Source: Flavobacteriaceae bacterium (GTDB taxonomy: Bacteria; Bacteroidota; Bacteroidia; Flavobacteriales; Flavobacteriaceae). From it: DNA of 64,000 nt. Positions 1 through 8,758 of this stretch are shown one piece after another; the first letter of the stretch is position 1; each line of letters opens with the position of its first letter. The position numbers and the translations under genes are program-made. The notes below the pieces were generated by a model. That model saw only the letters and a program-made list of their open reading frames with translations. It searched no databases and was not told where the DNA came from. Location of the stretch: the NCBI GenBank assembly GCA_028284005.1, contig JANQSO010000013.1, positions 37,996-101,995 on the forward strand. The letters are read 5' to 3'.

Positions 1-10
1 CAAAAATAAA

Positions 11-39
11 AAAATCCCGGGTGATGAAGCCGGGATTTT
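11..39 (-). terminator. intrinsic terminator of the 60-395 gene
   Basis: A 10-bp perfect stem (11-20 with 30-39, CCCGG core) closes a 9-nt loop. Read on the minus strand it is followed by a run of T. It lies 20 bases past the stop codon of the small exported protein gene, so it most likely ends that transcript. Confidence 0.75.
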
Positions 40-59
40 CTACAAATTAATTTTTTTTG

Positions 60-395
60 TTATGTATTTGCCTTAAGCAATATAGGCAACTTATACTCTT
101 TTCCTTTTGTTAAAGGGGTACTTAGTTTGTGATAATTAAGGCGTGCCTTTACAAAGTTTTCAACGGCTTTGTACTCAGTATCTACAGAAAGTACTACCAT
201 CTCTCCGGCATCGTTCAACATAAAAGTAACAAAGGCCGAAATGTCTTCTTCCACTATAAAATCAGAGTCTGTTAACAAACCTCTTATCTCTTCTGTGGTT
301 GGGTTTTTCTTTTCTTTTGCTGGGATCGTTGCGGCTGAAGCAAAACTTCCTACCAATAGCACTGTGGCTAACAAAAATGCTTGGATTTTTTTCAT
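60..395 (-). CDS. small exported protein of unknown function
   Basis: This gene encodes a 111-residue protein with an N-terminal signal peptide (MKKIQAFLLATVLLVGSFASA) and probable cleavage after the ASA. The mature part of about 90 residues is charged, has no cysteine pair and matches no family I can name. It is probably periplasmic or surface associated. Its own terminator at 11-39 and a 367-base separation from the true sucC start suggest a single-gene transcript. The signal peptide, codon use and absence of any overlapping better ORF support it as a real gene; the function is unknown. Confidence 0.75.
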   Translation of the reverse strand: MKKIQAFLLATVLLVGSFASAATIPAKEKKNPTTEEIRGLLTDSDFIVEEDISAFVTFMLNDAGEMVVLSVDTEYKAVENFVKARLNYHKLSTPLTKGKEYKLPILLKANT

Positions 396-509
396 AACTG
401 TTCGATTTTAAAAGATTGATATATTATATAGACTACCCAAACAGATGAAGTGTTACGCTTTTTTACACTTTTAACAGTACCTTAACGCAACCTTTACAGA
501 ACCAGGCAT

Positions 510-543
510 AAAAAAGCCTTCTCAAAACATGAGAAGGCTTTTG
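510..543 (-). terminator. sucC: intrinsic terminator downstream of sucC
   Basis: An 11-12 bp stem (AAAAGCCTTCTC with GAGAAGGCTTTT) encloses a 7-nt loop. It starts about 30 bases past the sucC stop on the minus strand and is followed by T residues in that direction. Confidence 0.8.
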
Positions 544-574
544 AAAAATAGTATGATAGATATTATTTTGTTCC

Positions 575-1765
575 TTATGAAAGCAATGCCTGCACCTTAT
601 CCGCAGCTTCCTGAAATTCAATAGCACTGTGAACATCAAGTCCGCTGGTATCAATGATCTCTTTTGCGATATCTGCATTGGTTCCCTGTAAGCGAACAAT
701 GATAGGAACGTTAATGGTTCCCATATTTTTATAGGCTTCTACAATTCCCTGTGCCACACGGTCACAACGAACGATCCCTCCAAAGATATTCACCAGGATA
801 GCTTTTACATTAGGATCCTTTAAAATGAGGTTGAAGGCGGTTTCCACACGCTCTGCATCTGCAGTTCCACCTACATCCAGGAAGTTTGCAGGCTCTCCGC
901 CCGCTTGTTTGATCAGGTCCATGGTTGCCATTGCCAATCCTGCACCATTCACCATACAGCCAACATTTCCGTCAAGGTCCACATAGTTTAACCCCACTGC
1001 TTTGGCTTCTACTTCTACGGGGTTCTCTTCCCGAAGGTCACGCATGGCCTCGTAATCCTTACGGCGAAACAATGCATTGTCATCAATACTAACCTTGGCA
1101 TCTACAGCGATCACCCGGTCATCACTCGTTTTAAGTACCGGATTAATCTCGAATAATGAAGCATCAGATTTTATATAAGCTGTATATAAGGCACTTACAA
1201 ATTTGGTCATTTGCTTAAAGGCCTGTCCGCTTAACCCAAGATTAAAAGCCACTCTTCTGGCTTGAAACGGAAGCAACCCGACCGCAGGGTCGATTTCTTC
1301 TGTAAAGATCAAGTGAGGTGTTTCTTCGGCTACGGTTTCAATATCCATTCCCCCTTCGGTGGAATACATGATCATATTTCTACCGTTTGCTCGATTCAAC
1401 AGGACACTCATATAATATTCCTCTGGTTCGCTGTCACCGGGATAATAAACATCTTCCGCGATCAGTACCTGGTGTACTTTCTTTCCTTCGGCACTGGTTT
1501 GCGGAGTGATCAAATTCATTCCTATGATCTGCCCAGCAAGCTGTTCAACTTCTTCCAGGTTCTTCGCCAGCTTTACACCTCCGCCTTTTCCACGTCCACC
1601 GGCATGCACCTGTGCTTTGATCACATGCCATCCGGTTCCGGTCTCCTCGGTCAATTTTTTAGCAGCGGCAACAGCTTCAGAAGCAGTAGTAGCAACAATA
1701 CCACGTTGTATCTGTACCCCAAAACTGTTTAGTATTTCTTTTCCTTGATATTCGTGTAAATTCAT
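575..1765 (-). CDS. sucC: succinyl-CoA synthetase (ADP-forming) beta subunit
   Basis: SucC is the ATP-grasp beta subunit of succinate-CoA ligase. With SucD it interconverts succinyl-CoA and succinate with substrate-level ATP formation in the TCA cycle. The protein begins MNLHEYQGKEILNSFGV, the classical SucC start, and carries KAQVHAGGRGKGGGVKLA for ATP binding. Near the C terminus it has VNIFGGIVRCDRVAQGIVEA, the ligase-CoA domain that contacts the alpha subunit. The length of 396 residues is normal. An upstream in-frame start would add 13 atypical residues and would include the predicted promoter, so I chose the ATG at 1765. sucD is not in this window. The gene is monocistronic here, with a terminator at 510-543. 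Confidence 0.97.
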   Translation of the reverse strand: MNLHEYQGKEILNSFGVQIQRGIVATTASEAVAAAKKLTEETGTGWHVIKAQVHAGGRGKGGGVKLAKNLEEVEQLAGQIIGMNLITPQTSAEGKKVHQVLIAEDVYYPGDSEPEEYYMSVLLNRANGRNMIMYSTEGGMDIETVAEETPHLIFTEEIDPAVGLLPFQARRVAFNLGLSGQAFKQMTKFVSALYTAYIKSDASLFEINPVLKTSDDRVIAVDAKVSIDDNALFRRKDYEAMRDLREENPVEVEAKAVGLNYVDLDGNVGCMVNGAGLAMATMDLIKQAGGEPANFLDVGGTADAERVETAFNLILKDPNVKAILVNIFGGIVRCDRVAQGIVEAYKNMGTINVPIIVRLQGTNADIAKEIIDTSGLDVHSAIEFQEAADKVQALLS

Positions 1766-1792
1766 AGTACGTGTTTCTCGTTTTCGGCTGTG

Positions 1793-1824
1793 CAAAAATA
1801 GCAAATGTTATAGGACTGGACTAA
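1793..1824 (-). promoter_or_regulatory. sucC: probable promoter of sucC
   Basis: On the minus strand an exact Bacteroidota -7 element TATTTTTG (1793-1800) lies 28 bases before the sucC ATG. A TTAG that matches three of four bases of the -33 TTTG (1821-1824) lies 20 bases further upstream. Confidence 0.5.
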
Positions 1825-1893
1825 TCTTTTTTTAGCGTGTTTTTCTGAAATTGATTCCGAAGGAAAATAATTCAATATTTTATGGTTTTCTTG

Positions 1894-1924
1894 TTAGAAA
1901 ATCTTTCAATACCTCTTACATTTG
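1894..1924 (+). promoter_or_regulatory. lysA: probable promoter of lysA
   Basis: An exact -7 element TACATTTG (1917-1924) lies 24 bases before the lysA ATG. A TTAG at 1894-1897, with 19-base spacing, serves as a weak -33 element. Confidence 0.5.
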
Positions 1925-1948
1925 CGGCTTAATTTTAACTGAAATCAG

Positions 1949-3154
1949 ATGACTCGTCAAGACCTTTTAAGTGTAGTACAGGATTTCGAAAGTCCTGTGT
2001 ATGTGTATAATGCTTCAAAAATTGAAGCACAGTACAAACGTTTGAACAACGCTTTCAAAAAGGTAAAAAAGGTGAAGATCCATTATGCGGTAAAGGCGCT
2101 GTCCAATATTTCGGTTTTAAAATTACTGAGGTCATTGGGAAGCGGAATGGACACGGTTTCCATTCAGGAGGTATGTTTGGCATTGGAAGCAGGTGTTGCT
2201 CCGGAAAACATCATTTTCACGCCTAATGGAGTTTCCATGGAAGAAATAGAACGTGCTGCAGGCCTGGGAGTGCAAATCAATATTGACAATCTTTCCTTTC
2301 TGGAACAATTTGGAACGAAGTATCCTGAAATTCCCGTATGTATTCGAATCAATCCCCATGTAATGGCAGGAGGGAACACAAATATCTCTGTAGGTCATAT
2401 TGATAGTAAATTCGGAATTTCTATTCATCAGATGCCGCATATCAAGCGAATTGTTGAAAATACAAATATGACCATCAACGGTATCCATATGCATACCGGC
2501 AGTGATATCCTGGATATTGATGTGTTCCTGTATGCTTCGGAAATATTATTTCGATCGGCTATGCATTTTGACAATCTCGAATTCATCGACTTTGGCAGTG
2601 GTTTTAAGGTCCCTTACAAAGAAGGTGATATTGAAACCAACATAGAAGAATTGGGAGAAAAATTAAGTGAACGCTTCAATGCGTTTTGTAAAACTTACGG
2701 GAAAGAACTCACCTTGGCTTTTGAACCCGGTAAGTTCCTGGTAAGTGAAGCAGGAAAGTTTCTGGTGAATGTAAATGTGATAAAACAAACTACTTCTACC
2801 GTTTTTGCACAGGTGGATAGTGGTTTTAATCATTTCATTCGCCCTATGTTATATGGATCACAACATACTATTGAAAACATTTCCAATCCAAAAGGCCGTG
2901 AACGCTTCTATAGTGTGGTAGGTTATATTTGTGAAACAGATACGTTTGCAAACAACCGCCGGATAGCCGAAATACGTGAAGGCGATGTGTTAGCATTTGG
3001 TAATGCAGGTGCCTATTGCTTTACCATGACAAGTAACTACAATTCACGTTATCGCCCTGCAGAAGTTTTGTGGCATAAAGGCAAAGCACATTTGATAAGG
3101 AAAAGGGAAACCTTTAAAGATATTATAAAAAATCAGGTTCCAGTGGAACTATAG
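1949..3154 (+). CDS. lysA: diaminopimelate decarboxylase
   Basis: LysA is a PLP enzyme that decarboxylates meso-diaminopimelate to L-lysine, the last step of lysine synthesis in the cytoplasm. The fold is the alanine-racemase-type TIM barrel followed by a beta domain. Visible motifs are HYAVKALSN with the PLP lysine near residue 49, the HMHTGSDI histidine near 182, EPGKFLVSEAG near 259-269, the ICETD cysteine near 328 and NSRYRPAEVL near the C terminus. The length of 401 residues fits the Bacteroidota form, which has DFGSGFKVPY in place of the usual triple glycine. Carboxynorspermidine decarboxylase is the main alternative and is less likely given these motifs. A promoter lies upstream and a terminator 10 bases downstream, so it is a single-gene unit. 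Confidence 0.9.
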   Translation: MTRQDLLSVVQDFESPVYVYNASKIEAQYKRLNNAFKKVKKVKIHYAVKALSNISVLKLLRSLGSGMDTVSIQEVCLALEAGVAPENIIFTPNGVSMEEIERAAGLGVQINIDNLSFLEQFGTKYPEIPVCIRINPHVMAGGNTNISVGHIDSKFGISIHQMPHIKRIVENTNMTINGIHMHTGSDILDIDVFLYASEILFRSAMHFDNLEFIDFGSGFKVPYKEGDIETNIEELGEKLSERFNAFCKTYGKELTLAFEPGKFLVSEAGKFLVNVNVIKQTTSTVFAQVDSGFNHFIRPMLYGSQHTIENISNPKGRERFYSVVGYICETDTFANNRRIAEIREGDVLAFGNAGAYCFTMTSNYNSRYRPAEVLWHKGKAHLIRKRETFKDIIKNQVPVEL

Positions 3155-3163
3155 CGCAATTAC

Positions 3164-3188
3164 AAAGCTCCTTTTTAGGAGCTTTTTT
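3164..3188 (+). terminator. lysA: intrinsic terminator of lysA
   Basis: The stem AAAGCTCC with GGAGCTTT is followed by a T run. It begins 10 bases after the lysA stop codon. Confidence 0.8.
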
Positions 3189-3319
3189 ATTTTTCAGCAG
3201 CGGTTTCTAAAAGCGCATCGAATAACTATAGGTAACAAACCTCCGTAATAAAATTATTATCACTCACTGAAGTTGAAACTTTTCTCAAATTCTGCAGTCT
3301 TTAAAAAAACTAACTAGAG

Positions 3320-4516
3320 ATGAATAGACTTGTTTTAATCCTAAGTGTACTAATACTGGGGCTGCATCAAAAATCCGGTTGTATAGCGCAAACGCCAAAT
3401 GATCATTTAAAAGTGTTGAAAGAAGAAGGGGTTGCACCCATTGCGTTCGTTAAACAAAAACTAAAGAACCACGATCTGATATTATTCGATGATGCTTTAC
3501 ATAATGCGGTCGAACCTTTTGACTTCTACAGGGAATTGATAAAAAACAATACCGGTGATTTTGACTATATCTTTCTGGAAGTATTCGGAATAAATACCCA
3601 ACCACTCATAGACGCATTCTTAGCAAGTGAAACAAAGGACCCAACACTACTTTTAAAGGCATTTCAGGATAGCTTTGCAGGGCTTGGCTGGAGGTATGAA
3701 ACCTATTACGATCTTCTTTCATCTGTATGGGATTTCAATCACAGTATAGCAGATACTTCAAAAAGGATACAAGTGATAGGTGTTGACCAGCCCATTTATT
3801 GGGAAGCGATCCATACGCGTGAAACATATAATATCTTCCAAAAATCGCTTATTGGCAGAGATTATTTTATGTACAAAATAATTCTGGACCATATGGAAGG
3901 GTTTGAGGAAAACAAAAAGGGCATCTTCCTTACCAATACCAGGCATGCTTATAAACACATAAAAAAATCTGACGGAAGTTTCTATTGGAACAGTGGCACC
4001 TTTTTCAACCAATGGCATCCCGATAAGACCTACTCTATTAGAATTCACAATGTAACACTCTCCATTGAAGCTAAAAAAAAGACATCGGAAAATACTTCTA
4101 CTGAAGGCATGGACAAACTAACATACCGTTGGGTCAAAATGGAAAATGGTGCGTGGGATGAAGCATTTGAATTAAATGAAAACACTCCTGTGGCTTTTTC
4201 CTTTCGCAACAACGTTTTTGGGCAGGCAGGATATGTTGGAAATCATATGCTCAATGTAACTAAAGGGCAAACCATGTATGATGCTTACGATGCCCTTATA
4301 TTTTTGGCTCCCCTTAATGAGCTACACTTTTCTTCCAAGATCGATTTTATTTTTACCAGTTCATTTAAAGAAGAGCTCAAAAGGCGTATAAAGATCCTGT
4401 ATGGTAATGACCTTAGTAAATTCTTGTCTAAAAATGAGGTGGGCACTATTGAAGAATATATAGAACAGCTTTCCAAATATCAACCAATCACCAAAAATGA
4501 ATTGATAAATAAATAA
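3320..4516 (+). CDS. exported protein resembling the erythromycin esterase/TIKI superfamily
   Basis: The 398-residue protein has a hydrophobic N-terminal export signal (about residues 1-24). The early motif ILFDDALHNAVEPFDFYREL and the strand YIFLEVFG recall the His and Glu-bearing start of erythromycin-esterase-like and ChaN/TIKI-type proteins, where a histidine and a family glutamate form the active centre. RIQVIGVDQP and GIFLTNTRHAYKHIK occupy places where that superfamily carries further conserved residues, including another histidine. If this reading is right it would be a periplasmic hydrolase of unknown substrate. The resemblance is by motif pattern only. It stands 54 bases before a three-gene unit on the same strand and may be co-transcribed with it. 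Confidence 0.6.
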   Translation: MNRLVLILSVLILGLHQKSGCIAQTPNDHLKVLKEEGVAPIAFVKQKLKNHDLILFDDALHNAVEPFDFYRELIKNNTGDFDYIFLEVFGINTQPLIDAFLASETKDPTLLLKAFQDSFAGLGWRYETYYDLLSSVWDFNHSIADTSKRIQVIGVDQPIYWEAIHTRETYNIFQKSLIGRDYFMYKIILDHMEGFEENKKGIFLTNTRHAYKHIKKSDGSFYWNSGTFFNQWHPDKTYSIRIHNVTLSIEAKKKTSENTSTEGMDKLTYRWVKMENGAWDEAFELNENTPVAFSFRNNVFGQAGYVGNHMLNVTKGQTMYDAYDALIFLAPLNELHFSSKIDFIFTSSFKEELKRRIKILYGNDLSKFLSKNEVGTIEEYIEQLSKYQPITKNELINK

Positions 4517-4570
4517 TTGCTTCAACCGGATCATCTTCGTTTTTTATACCTTTAGATACATTTAAATACT

Positions 4571-4960
4571 ATGGATCAAAGAGTAGTATCCGGATTTCTT
4601 GTTCTGGTCCTAATACAGGCAATGCATTCTACAGAAGAATATTTTGGCGAATTATGGAACGTGCTTCCTCCTGCTACATTTTTAACCGGACTTGTTTCAA
4701 AAGATCTGGAAGTTGGTTTTTTGGTCATCAATATAGGCCTCTTTCTGTTTGGAATTCTCGGTTGGTATTTTGTTATTCGAAAGAACAAACCCTTTGCAAA
4801 GTTTTTATTATGGTTCTGGATCATTCTGGAATTAATTAATGGCATAGGGCACCCTACCTGGTCCTTTATGGAAGGAGGATATACTCCTGGAGTGATCACC
4901 GCACCCTTTCTATTAATAACTTCGCTATATCTTATAAAGCTGCAATTAAAGAGAAATTGA
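4571..4960 (+). CDS. HXXEE-domain integral membrane protein
   Basis: This 129-residue protein has about four hydrophobic helices. It carries the motif MHSTEEY in the first helix, matching the HXXEE signature that names this family, followed by GIGHPTW and GYTPGVITAP later, both usual positions in the family. The conserved His and Glu residues lie in or near the membrane, so a metal-dependent intramembrane activity is imaginable, but the family's function is unknown. It is the first gene of a tight unit: the methyltransferase starts 4 bases after its stop. Confidence 0.8.
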   Translation: MDQRVVSGFLVLVLIQAMHSTEEYFGELWNVLPPATFLTGLVSKDLEVGFLVINIGLFLFGILGWYFVIRKNKPFAKFLLWFWIILELINGIGHPTWSFMEGGYTPGVITAPFLLITSLYLIKLQLKRN

Positions 4961-4964
4961 ATCT

Positions 4965-5750
4965 ATGAAAGCCAAATACGATACCATAGGAACTACCTAC
5001 AATCTAACCCGAAAAGCAGATCCCTATTTAGCACAGCGGCTCCTACATCACCTCAAACCAAACGCCAAAGGAATTTATTTGGATATTGGGTGCGGAAGCG
5101 GGAATTATACACATGAATTACAGCGAAAAGGTTATAATTTCATAGGTGTTGACCCATCTGTTGAAATGCTACAAAAGGCAAGGTTGAAAAACTCAAAAAT
5201 TGATTGGAGAGTTGGTACTGCCGAAAGTATTGACCTGAAAGCAGGTAGTATTGATGGAATCACAGCTACACTGACCATTCACCATTGGAACGATCTGAAA
5301 AAGGGATTTCAACAGTTAAGCGACATATTAAAGCCCAAGGGAAAGATCGTTATTTTTACTTCTACTCCAAAACAAATGGAACAGTACTGGTTGATAAAAT
5401 ACTTCCCAAAGATGCTCCGGGCATCTATACTACAAATGCCATCTTTAGACACCGTAACAAAAGCACTGGAAAAGTCAGGTATTAAGGTTATCCAGACTGA
5501 AAAATATTTTGTTGACCCTGAACTTCAGGATCTGTTTTTGTTTAGTGGCAAACACGACCCTGAATTATATTTCAGGCCCGAAGTACGAGAAGGGATCTCT
5601 TCCTTTGCAGATCTAGCGAATACAACGGAAGTAGAGAAAGGATTAGAAGATTTAAGGTTGGATATTGATAATGCCACGATTGATAAAGTTATCAGCTCCT
5701 GTGAAAATGATCTGGGAGACTATCTATATATTATCGGACAAAAAAACTAA
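4965..5750 (+). CDS. class I SAM-dependent methyltransferase
   Basis: The 261-residue protein has a Rossmann methyltransferase core. Motif I is YLDIGCGSGNYTHEL (about residues 38-52), with an acidic residue in GVDPSVEML for the SAM ribose and ITATLTIHHWND as motif IV. It belongs to the UbiE/methyltransferase-11 type. The substrate cannot be told from sequence; the neighbouring HXXEE membrane protein and SRPBCC protein (gap of 5 bases) suggest a shared small-molecule role. It is probably cytoplasmic. The start lies 4 bases after the preceding gene, which implies translational coupling. Confidence 0.88.
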   Translation: MKAKYDTIGTTYNLTRKADPYLAQRLLHHLKPNAKGIYLDIGCGSGNYTHELQRKGYNFIGVDPSVEMLQKARLKNSKIDWRVGTAESIDLKAGSIDGITATLTIHHWNDLKKGFQQLSDILKPKGKIVIFTSTPKQMEQYWLIKYFPKMLRASILQMPSLDTVTKALEKSGIKVIQTEKYFVDPELQDLFLFSGKHDPELYFRPEVREGISSFADLANTTEVEKGLEDLRLDIDNATIDKVISSCENDLGDYLYIIGQKN

Positions 5751-5755
5751 AACGT

Positions 5756-6190
5756 ATGAGCATACAGGTAAAAGTGAAAGACACTGTTCAAAAACCAATA
5801 GAAACAGTCTTTGAAGCAATCGTTGACCCTAAAAAGATCAAGTGCTATTTTGTTTCAAATGCAAGTGAGAAAATAACAGAAGGAGCAATTGTCACCTGGG
5901 AATTTAAGGATTACGGTGTTTCTCTTGACATAAAGATCTTAAAAGTAGTTATTAATAGTCATATTTCATTTGAATGGTCCGGAAGTGGCAAAACTGCTAT
6001 TGTAGATATTTATTTAACAGCAGAAGGTAAAACACAGACCCATATAAAGATCACTGAAAGTTCTTATGAACTAACTGAAAATGAAGTTTCAAAAGCCATG
6101 CAACAAACCCAGGGCTGGACAGACTTTATCTGTTCCCTAAAAGCCTTTTTGTATACAGGTGTGAATTTGAGAAATGGTCAATACAATTAA
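5756..6190 (+). CDS. SRPBCC/AHSA1-family ligand-binding protein
   Basis: This 144-residue protein has the pattern of the START-like SRPBCC fold used by Aha1-type domains: VQKPIETVFEAIVDPKKIKCYF at the N terminus, central beta strands (GAIVTWEF, HISFEWSG) and a C-terminal helix GWTDFICSLKAFLYTG that closes a hydrophobic cavity. Such proteins bind small hydrophobic ligands or act as stress-response chaperone partners. It is the last gene of the 4571-6190 unit. Its stop codon overlaps the stop of the convergent oxidoreductase gene, so the two transcripts meet with no spacer. Confidence 0.8.
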   Translation: MSIQVKVKDTVQKPIETVFEAIVDPKKIKCYFVSNASEKITEGAIVTWEFKDYGVSLDIKILKVVINSHISFEWSGSGKTAIVDIYLTAEGKTQTHIKITESSYELTENEVSKAMQQTQGWTDFICSLKAFLYTGVNLRNGQYN

Positions 6191-7128
6191 AATCCGGCTA
6201 CTTCCTTTTTAGCGATTTCGAATTCCGTCATCATTTCTCTTACAATTTGGGCTGCAGGTTTAATATCGTGTATCAACCCGGCGATCTGTCCTATTTCCAG
6301 CTCGCCTTCTACCAGGTCGCCTTCAAACATACCCCGCTTAGCTCTTGCACGGCCTAAAAGTTCCTGTAGTTCTTCTTTTGAAGGATTTGTAGCATACAAT
6401 TTCATTACGTCTTCAAAGAACTTGTTCTTGAGCATTCGCACGGGAGCCAGTTCTTTTAAAGTAAGTAAAGTGTCCCCTTCTTTTGCAGCTACCACCATTT
6501 CTTTAAAAGCAATATGTGCTGAGGATTCTTCTGAAGCGACAAAACGGCTCCCTACCTGAACACCATCTGCTCCCAGGACCATGGCAGCCAGCATTCCACG
6601 GCCATTGGCTATTCCTCCGGCTGCAATTACAGGAACCTGTAACTGTTCTTTTACCATGGGAATTAAAGTAAAAGTAGTGGTCTCTTCACGGCCATTGTGA
6701 CCTCCCGCTTCAAAACCTTCGGCAACAACAGCATCCACACCGGCATCCTGCGCTTTCAGAGCAAATTTTACACTGCTCACAACGTGAATCACTGTGATTC
6801 CGTTTTCTTTTAATTTTGAAGTATATGTCTTCGGATTTCCTGCAGATGTAAAAACGATCTTCACCCCTTCCTCAATAATGATATTAATGATCTTATCGAT
6901 GTCCGGATAGAGCATCGGAACATTTACGCCAAAGGGCCTATTAGTAGCTTTTTTACATTTAACAATGTGCTCACGAAGTACTTCAGGGTACATAGAGCCT
7001 GCTCCCAACAGGCCAAGGCCCCCGGCATTACTCACAGCACTGGCGAGGCACCAGCCACTGTTCCAGATCATGCCGGCCTGAATTATTGGGTATTCAATAT
7101 TAAAAAGTTGTGTAACCCGGTTTTGCAC
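6187..7128 (-). CDS. nitronate monooxygenase / FabK-like flavoprotein
   Basis: This 313-residue FMN-dependent TIM-barrel enzyme belongs to the 2-nitropropane dioxygenase/enoyl-ACP reductase II family. It shows YPIIQAGMIWNSGW at the start, the flavin-binding AEGFEAGGHNGR with the family histidine, and PVIAAGGIANGRGMLAAMVLGADGVQVGSRF for the phosphate-binding glycines. It may oxidise alkyl nitronates or reduce an enoyl thioester; the sequence alone does not decide. The start is GTG at 7126-7128, whose first base on the coding strand is the last base of the upstream subtilase stop (TAGTG). This arrangement makes termination-reinitiation coupling likely. Confidence 0.88.
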   Translation of the reverse strand: MQNRVTQLFNIEYPIIQAGMIWNSGWCLASAVSNAGGLGLLGAGSMYPEVLREHIVKCKKATNRPFGVNVPMLYPDIDKIINIIIEEGVKIVFTSAGNPKTYTSKLKENGITVIHVVSSVKFALKAQDAGVDAVVAEGFEAGGHNGREETTTFTLIPMVKEQLQVPVIAAGGIANGRGMLAAMVLGADGVQVGSRFVASEESSAHIAFKEMVVAAKEGDTLLTLKELAPVRMLKNKFFEDVMKLYATNPSKEELQELLGRARAKRGMFEGDLVEGELEIGQIAGLIHDIKPAAQIVREMMTEFEIAKKEVAGF

Positions 7129-8747
7129 TACCTTTTAACTATTTTAAATGTATTTGTTTTATTGTTGGAAGTTATACTTGCAATATACATTCCGGAGGAT
7201 AACTCAGCAACATTTAAAACATTCTTCGCTGTTGAAATGCTTTGCTCCATTACTTTTTCTCCCAGAACATTGTAAATAGCAATTCTTGCTTCCGAAGCTC
7301 CTGCCGGAAAAGAAATATTCAACTTATCCACAACAGGGTTAGGATACAACGCAAATTGAGTTTCCCGTAATTGATCTTCAACTCCTAAACTGATAAGTGA
7401 ATTATATGCATCTTCAAAATTAGGGATCCCGTAACCCATTTGAGCGGTGGGATTATTAAACAAATGTGCCGATTCACGTACGATCTGCATCACCTGGTAG
7501 TTTTTTAATTCGGGCCTTGCCTGCCATAAACTTGCAACAGCACCTGCCATAATTGGCGAACTGAACGAAGTTCCGTTACCGGTAGTTACATTTCCATTCT
7601 GACTTACAACAGCAGCATTCTGTCCCTGCGCCATTACATCCGGTTTAACACGTCCATCCACGGTTGGGCCTATTGAGCTAAATGAAGCATAATTCCCCGA
7701 TGCCGTTACCGCACCTACTGTTAAAATTCCGGGTGCATCAGCCGGAGTTGCTACATAATTAAAGCCTCCTCCATCGTTTCCGGCAGAAGTAACCAACAAC
7801 ATTCCTTTATCGAAAGCATGATTGGCACCACGTGCCGCAATTGTGGTCTGTCCATCCAGATCCTGGTATGTATGGTCGTAATTCGGATTGTCATAATCCT
7901 GGTATCCTAAAGAAGTATTGGTAACGTCTACACCTAAGCTGTCTGCTCTTTCCAAAGCTTCTACCCACCATGCTTCTTCAACAGGGTTCTCAGTAGGGCC
8001 ATATTCGGTTCTGAACAAATAGAAAGAAGCTTCAGGAGCAGTTCCAACAAATTGGTCTTGTATAAAAGCACCTATATCACTAAAGGTTCTGGCTCCATGT
8101 GAGCCCGTACCATCAACATTCACTTGCCTCTCAGCAAAATCATAGGTTCCCAACAACCTTCCGTCATTTACAATATGTGAAAAGGCCGGGTTGGTCCAAA
8201 CGTTTGGAAAACCACTGTCCAAAACGGCAATCACCATTCCGCTACCTGTAAAATCCTGCTCGTGTACATAGTCTATTCCGATCATTTCGGTCTGGTTAGA
8301 AGCAGCGCCGTAGTTATAAATGATCCGGCTTTCCTGATTTTCCATTTCAAATTTATCGCCTACGGATTGGTTCACCGGAAAAGGGTTTAAACTCTTATCG
8401 GCAAATTCGACAGCAGTTACAAAAGAAAGGTTCAACAGGTCTTCGATATTGGCCTGAGTACCTCTTACATATACACAGTTCATCCATTTAGACTTGGCAT
8501 ATACGGTGATTCCGGTAGCATTCTTAATCTGAGTAATGTAATTCTCATTCACAGGAACATCACGTTCATCGATCACAACATCGTGTAAAGCCTTTCTGTC
8601 TATGGCATCCTGCGTTAGAATAGTAATCGGGTTAGCCAAAGCGGCAGCCACATCTTCTTTGTCTGCAAAAAAGACAAGAGCATCCTGCGTTTGTGCAAAG
8701 CCCTGCTGAATTAATAAAAAGGCGAATAAAAGTAGTACGTTTTTCAT
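7128..8747 (-). CDS. T9SS-exported subtilisin-like (S8) serine protease
   Basis: The 539-residue precursor has a signal peptide (about 1-19) and an N-terminal propeptide region. The S8 catalytic domain shows Asp177 in VIAVLDSGF, His217 in GTGSHGARTF, the oxyanion Asn324 in SAGNDGGG and Ser394 in GTSFSSPIMAG. A C-terminal type A T9SS sorting domain starts near FALYPNPVVDKL and ends FKIVKR. It should be secreted across the outer membrane by T9SS and released or anchored at the surface, to degrade proteins or process other exported proteins. It overlaps the next gene by one base. A cytoplasmic flavoenzyme is an odd operon partner for a secreted protease. Confidence 0.93.
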   Translation of the reverse strand: MKNVLLLFAFLLIQQGFAQTQDALVFFADKEDVAAALANPITILTQDAIDRKALHDVVIDERDVPVNENYITQIKNATGITVYAKSKWMNCVYVRGTQANIEDLLNLSFVTAVEFADKSLNPFPVNQSVGDKFEMENQESRIIYNYGAASNQTEMIGIDYVHEQDFTGSGMVIAVLDSGFPNVWTNPAFSHIVNDGRLLGTYDFAERQVNVDGTGSHGARTFSDIGAFIQDQFVGTAPEASFYLFRTEYGPTENPVEEAWWVEALERADSLGVDVTNTSLGYQDYDNPNYDHTYQDLDGQTTIAARGANHAFDKGMLLVTSAGNDGGGFNYVATPADAPGILTVGAVTASGNYASFSSIGPTVDGRVKPDVMAQGQNAAVVSQNGNVTTGNGTSFSSPIMAGAVASLWQARPELKNYQVMQIVRESAHLFNNPTAQMGYGIPNFEDAYNSLISLGVEDQLRETQFALYPNPVVDKLNISFPAGASEARIAIYNVLGEKVMEQSISTAKNVLNVAELSSGMYIASITSNNKTNTFKIVKR

Positions 8748-8758
8748 AGTTTTTTAAT

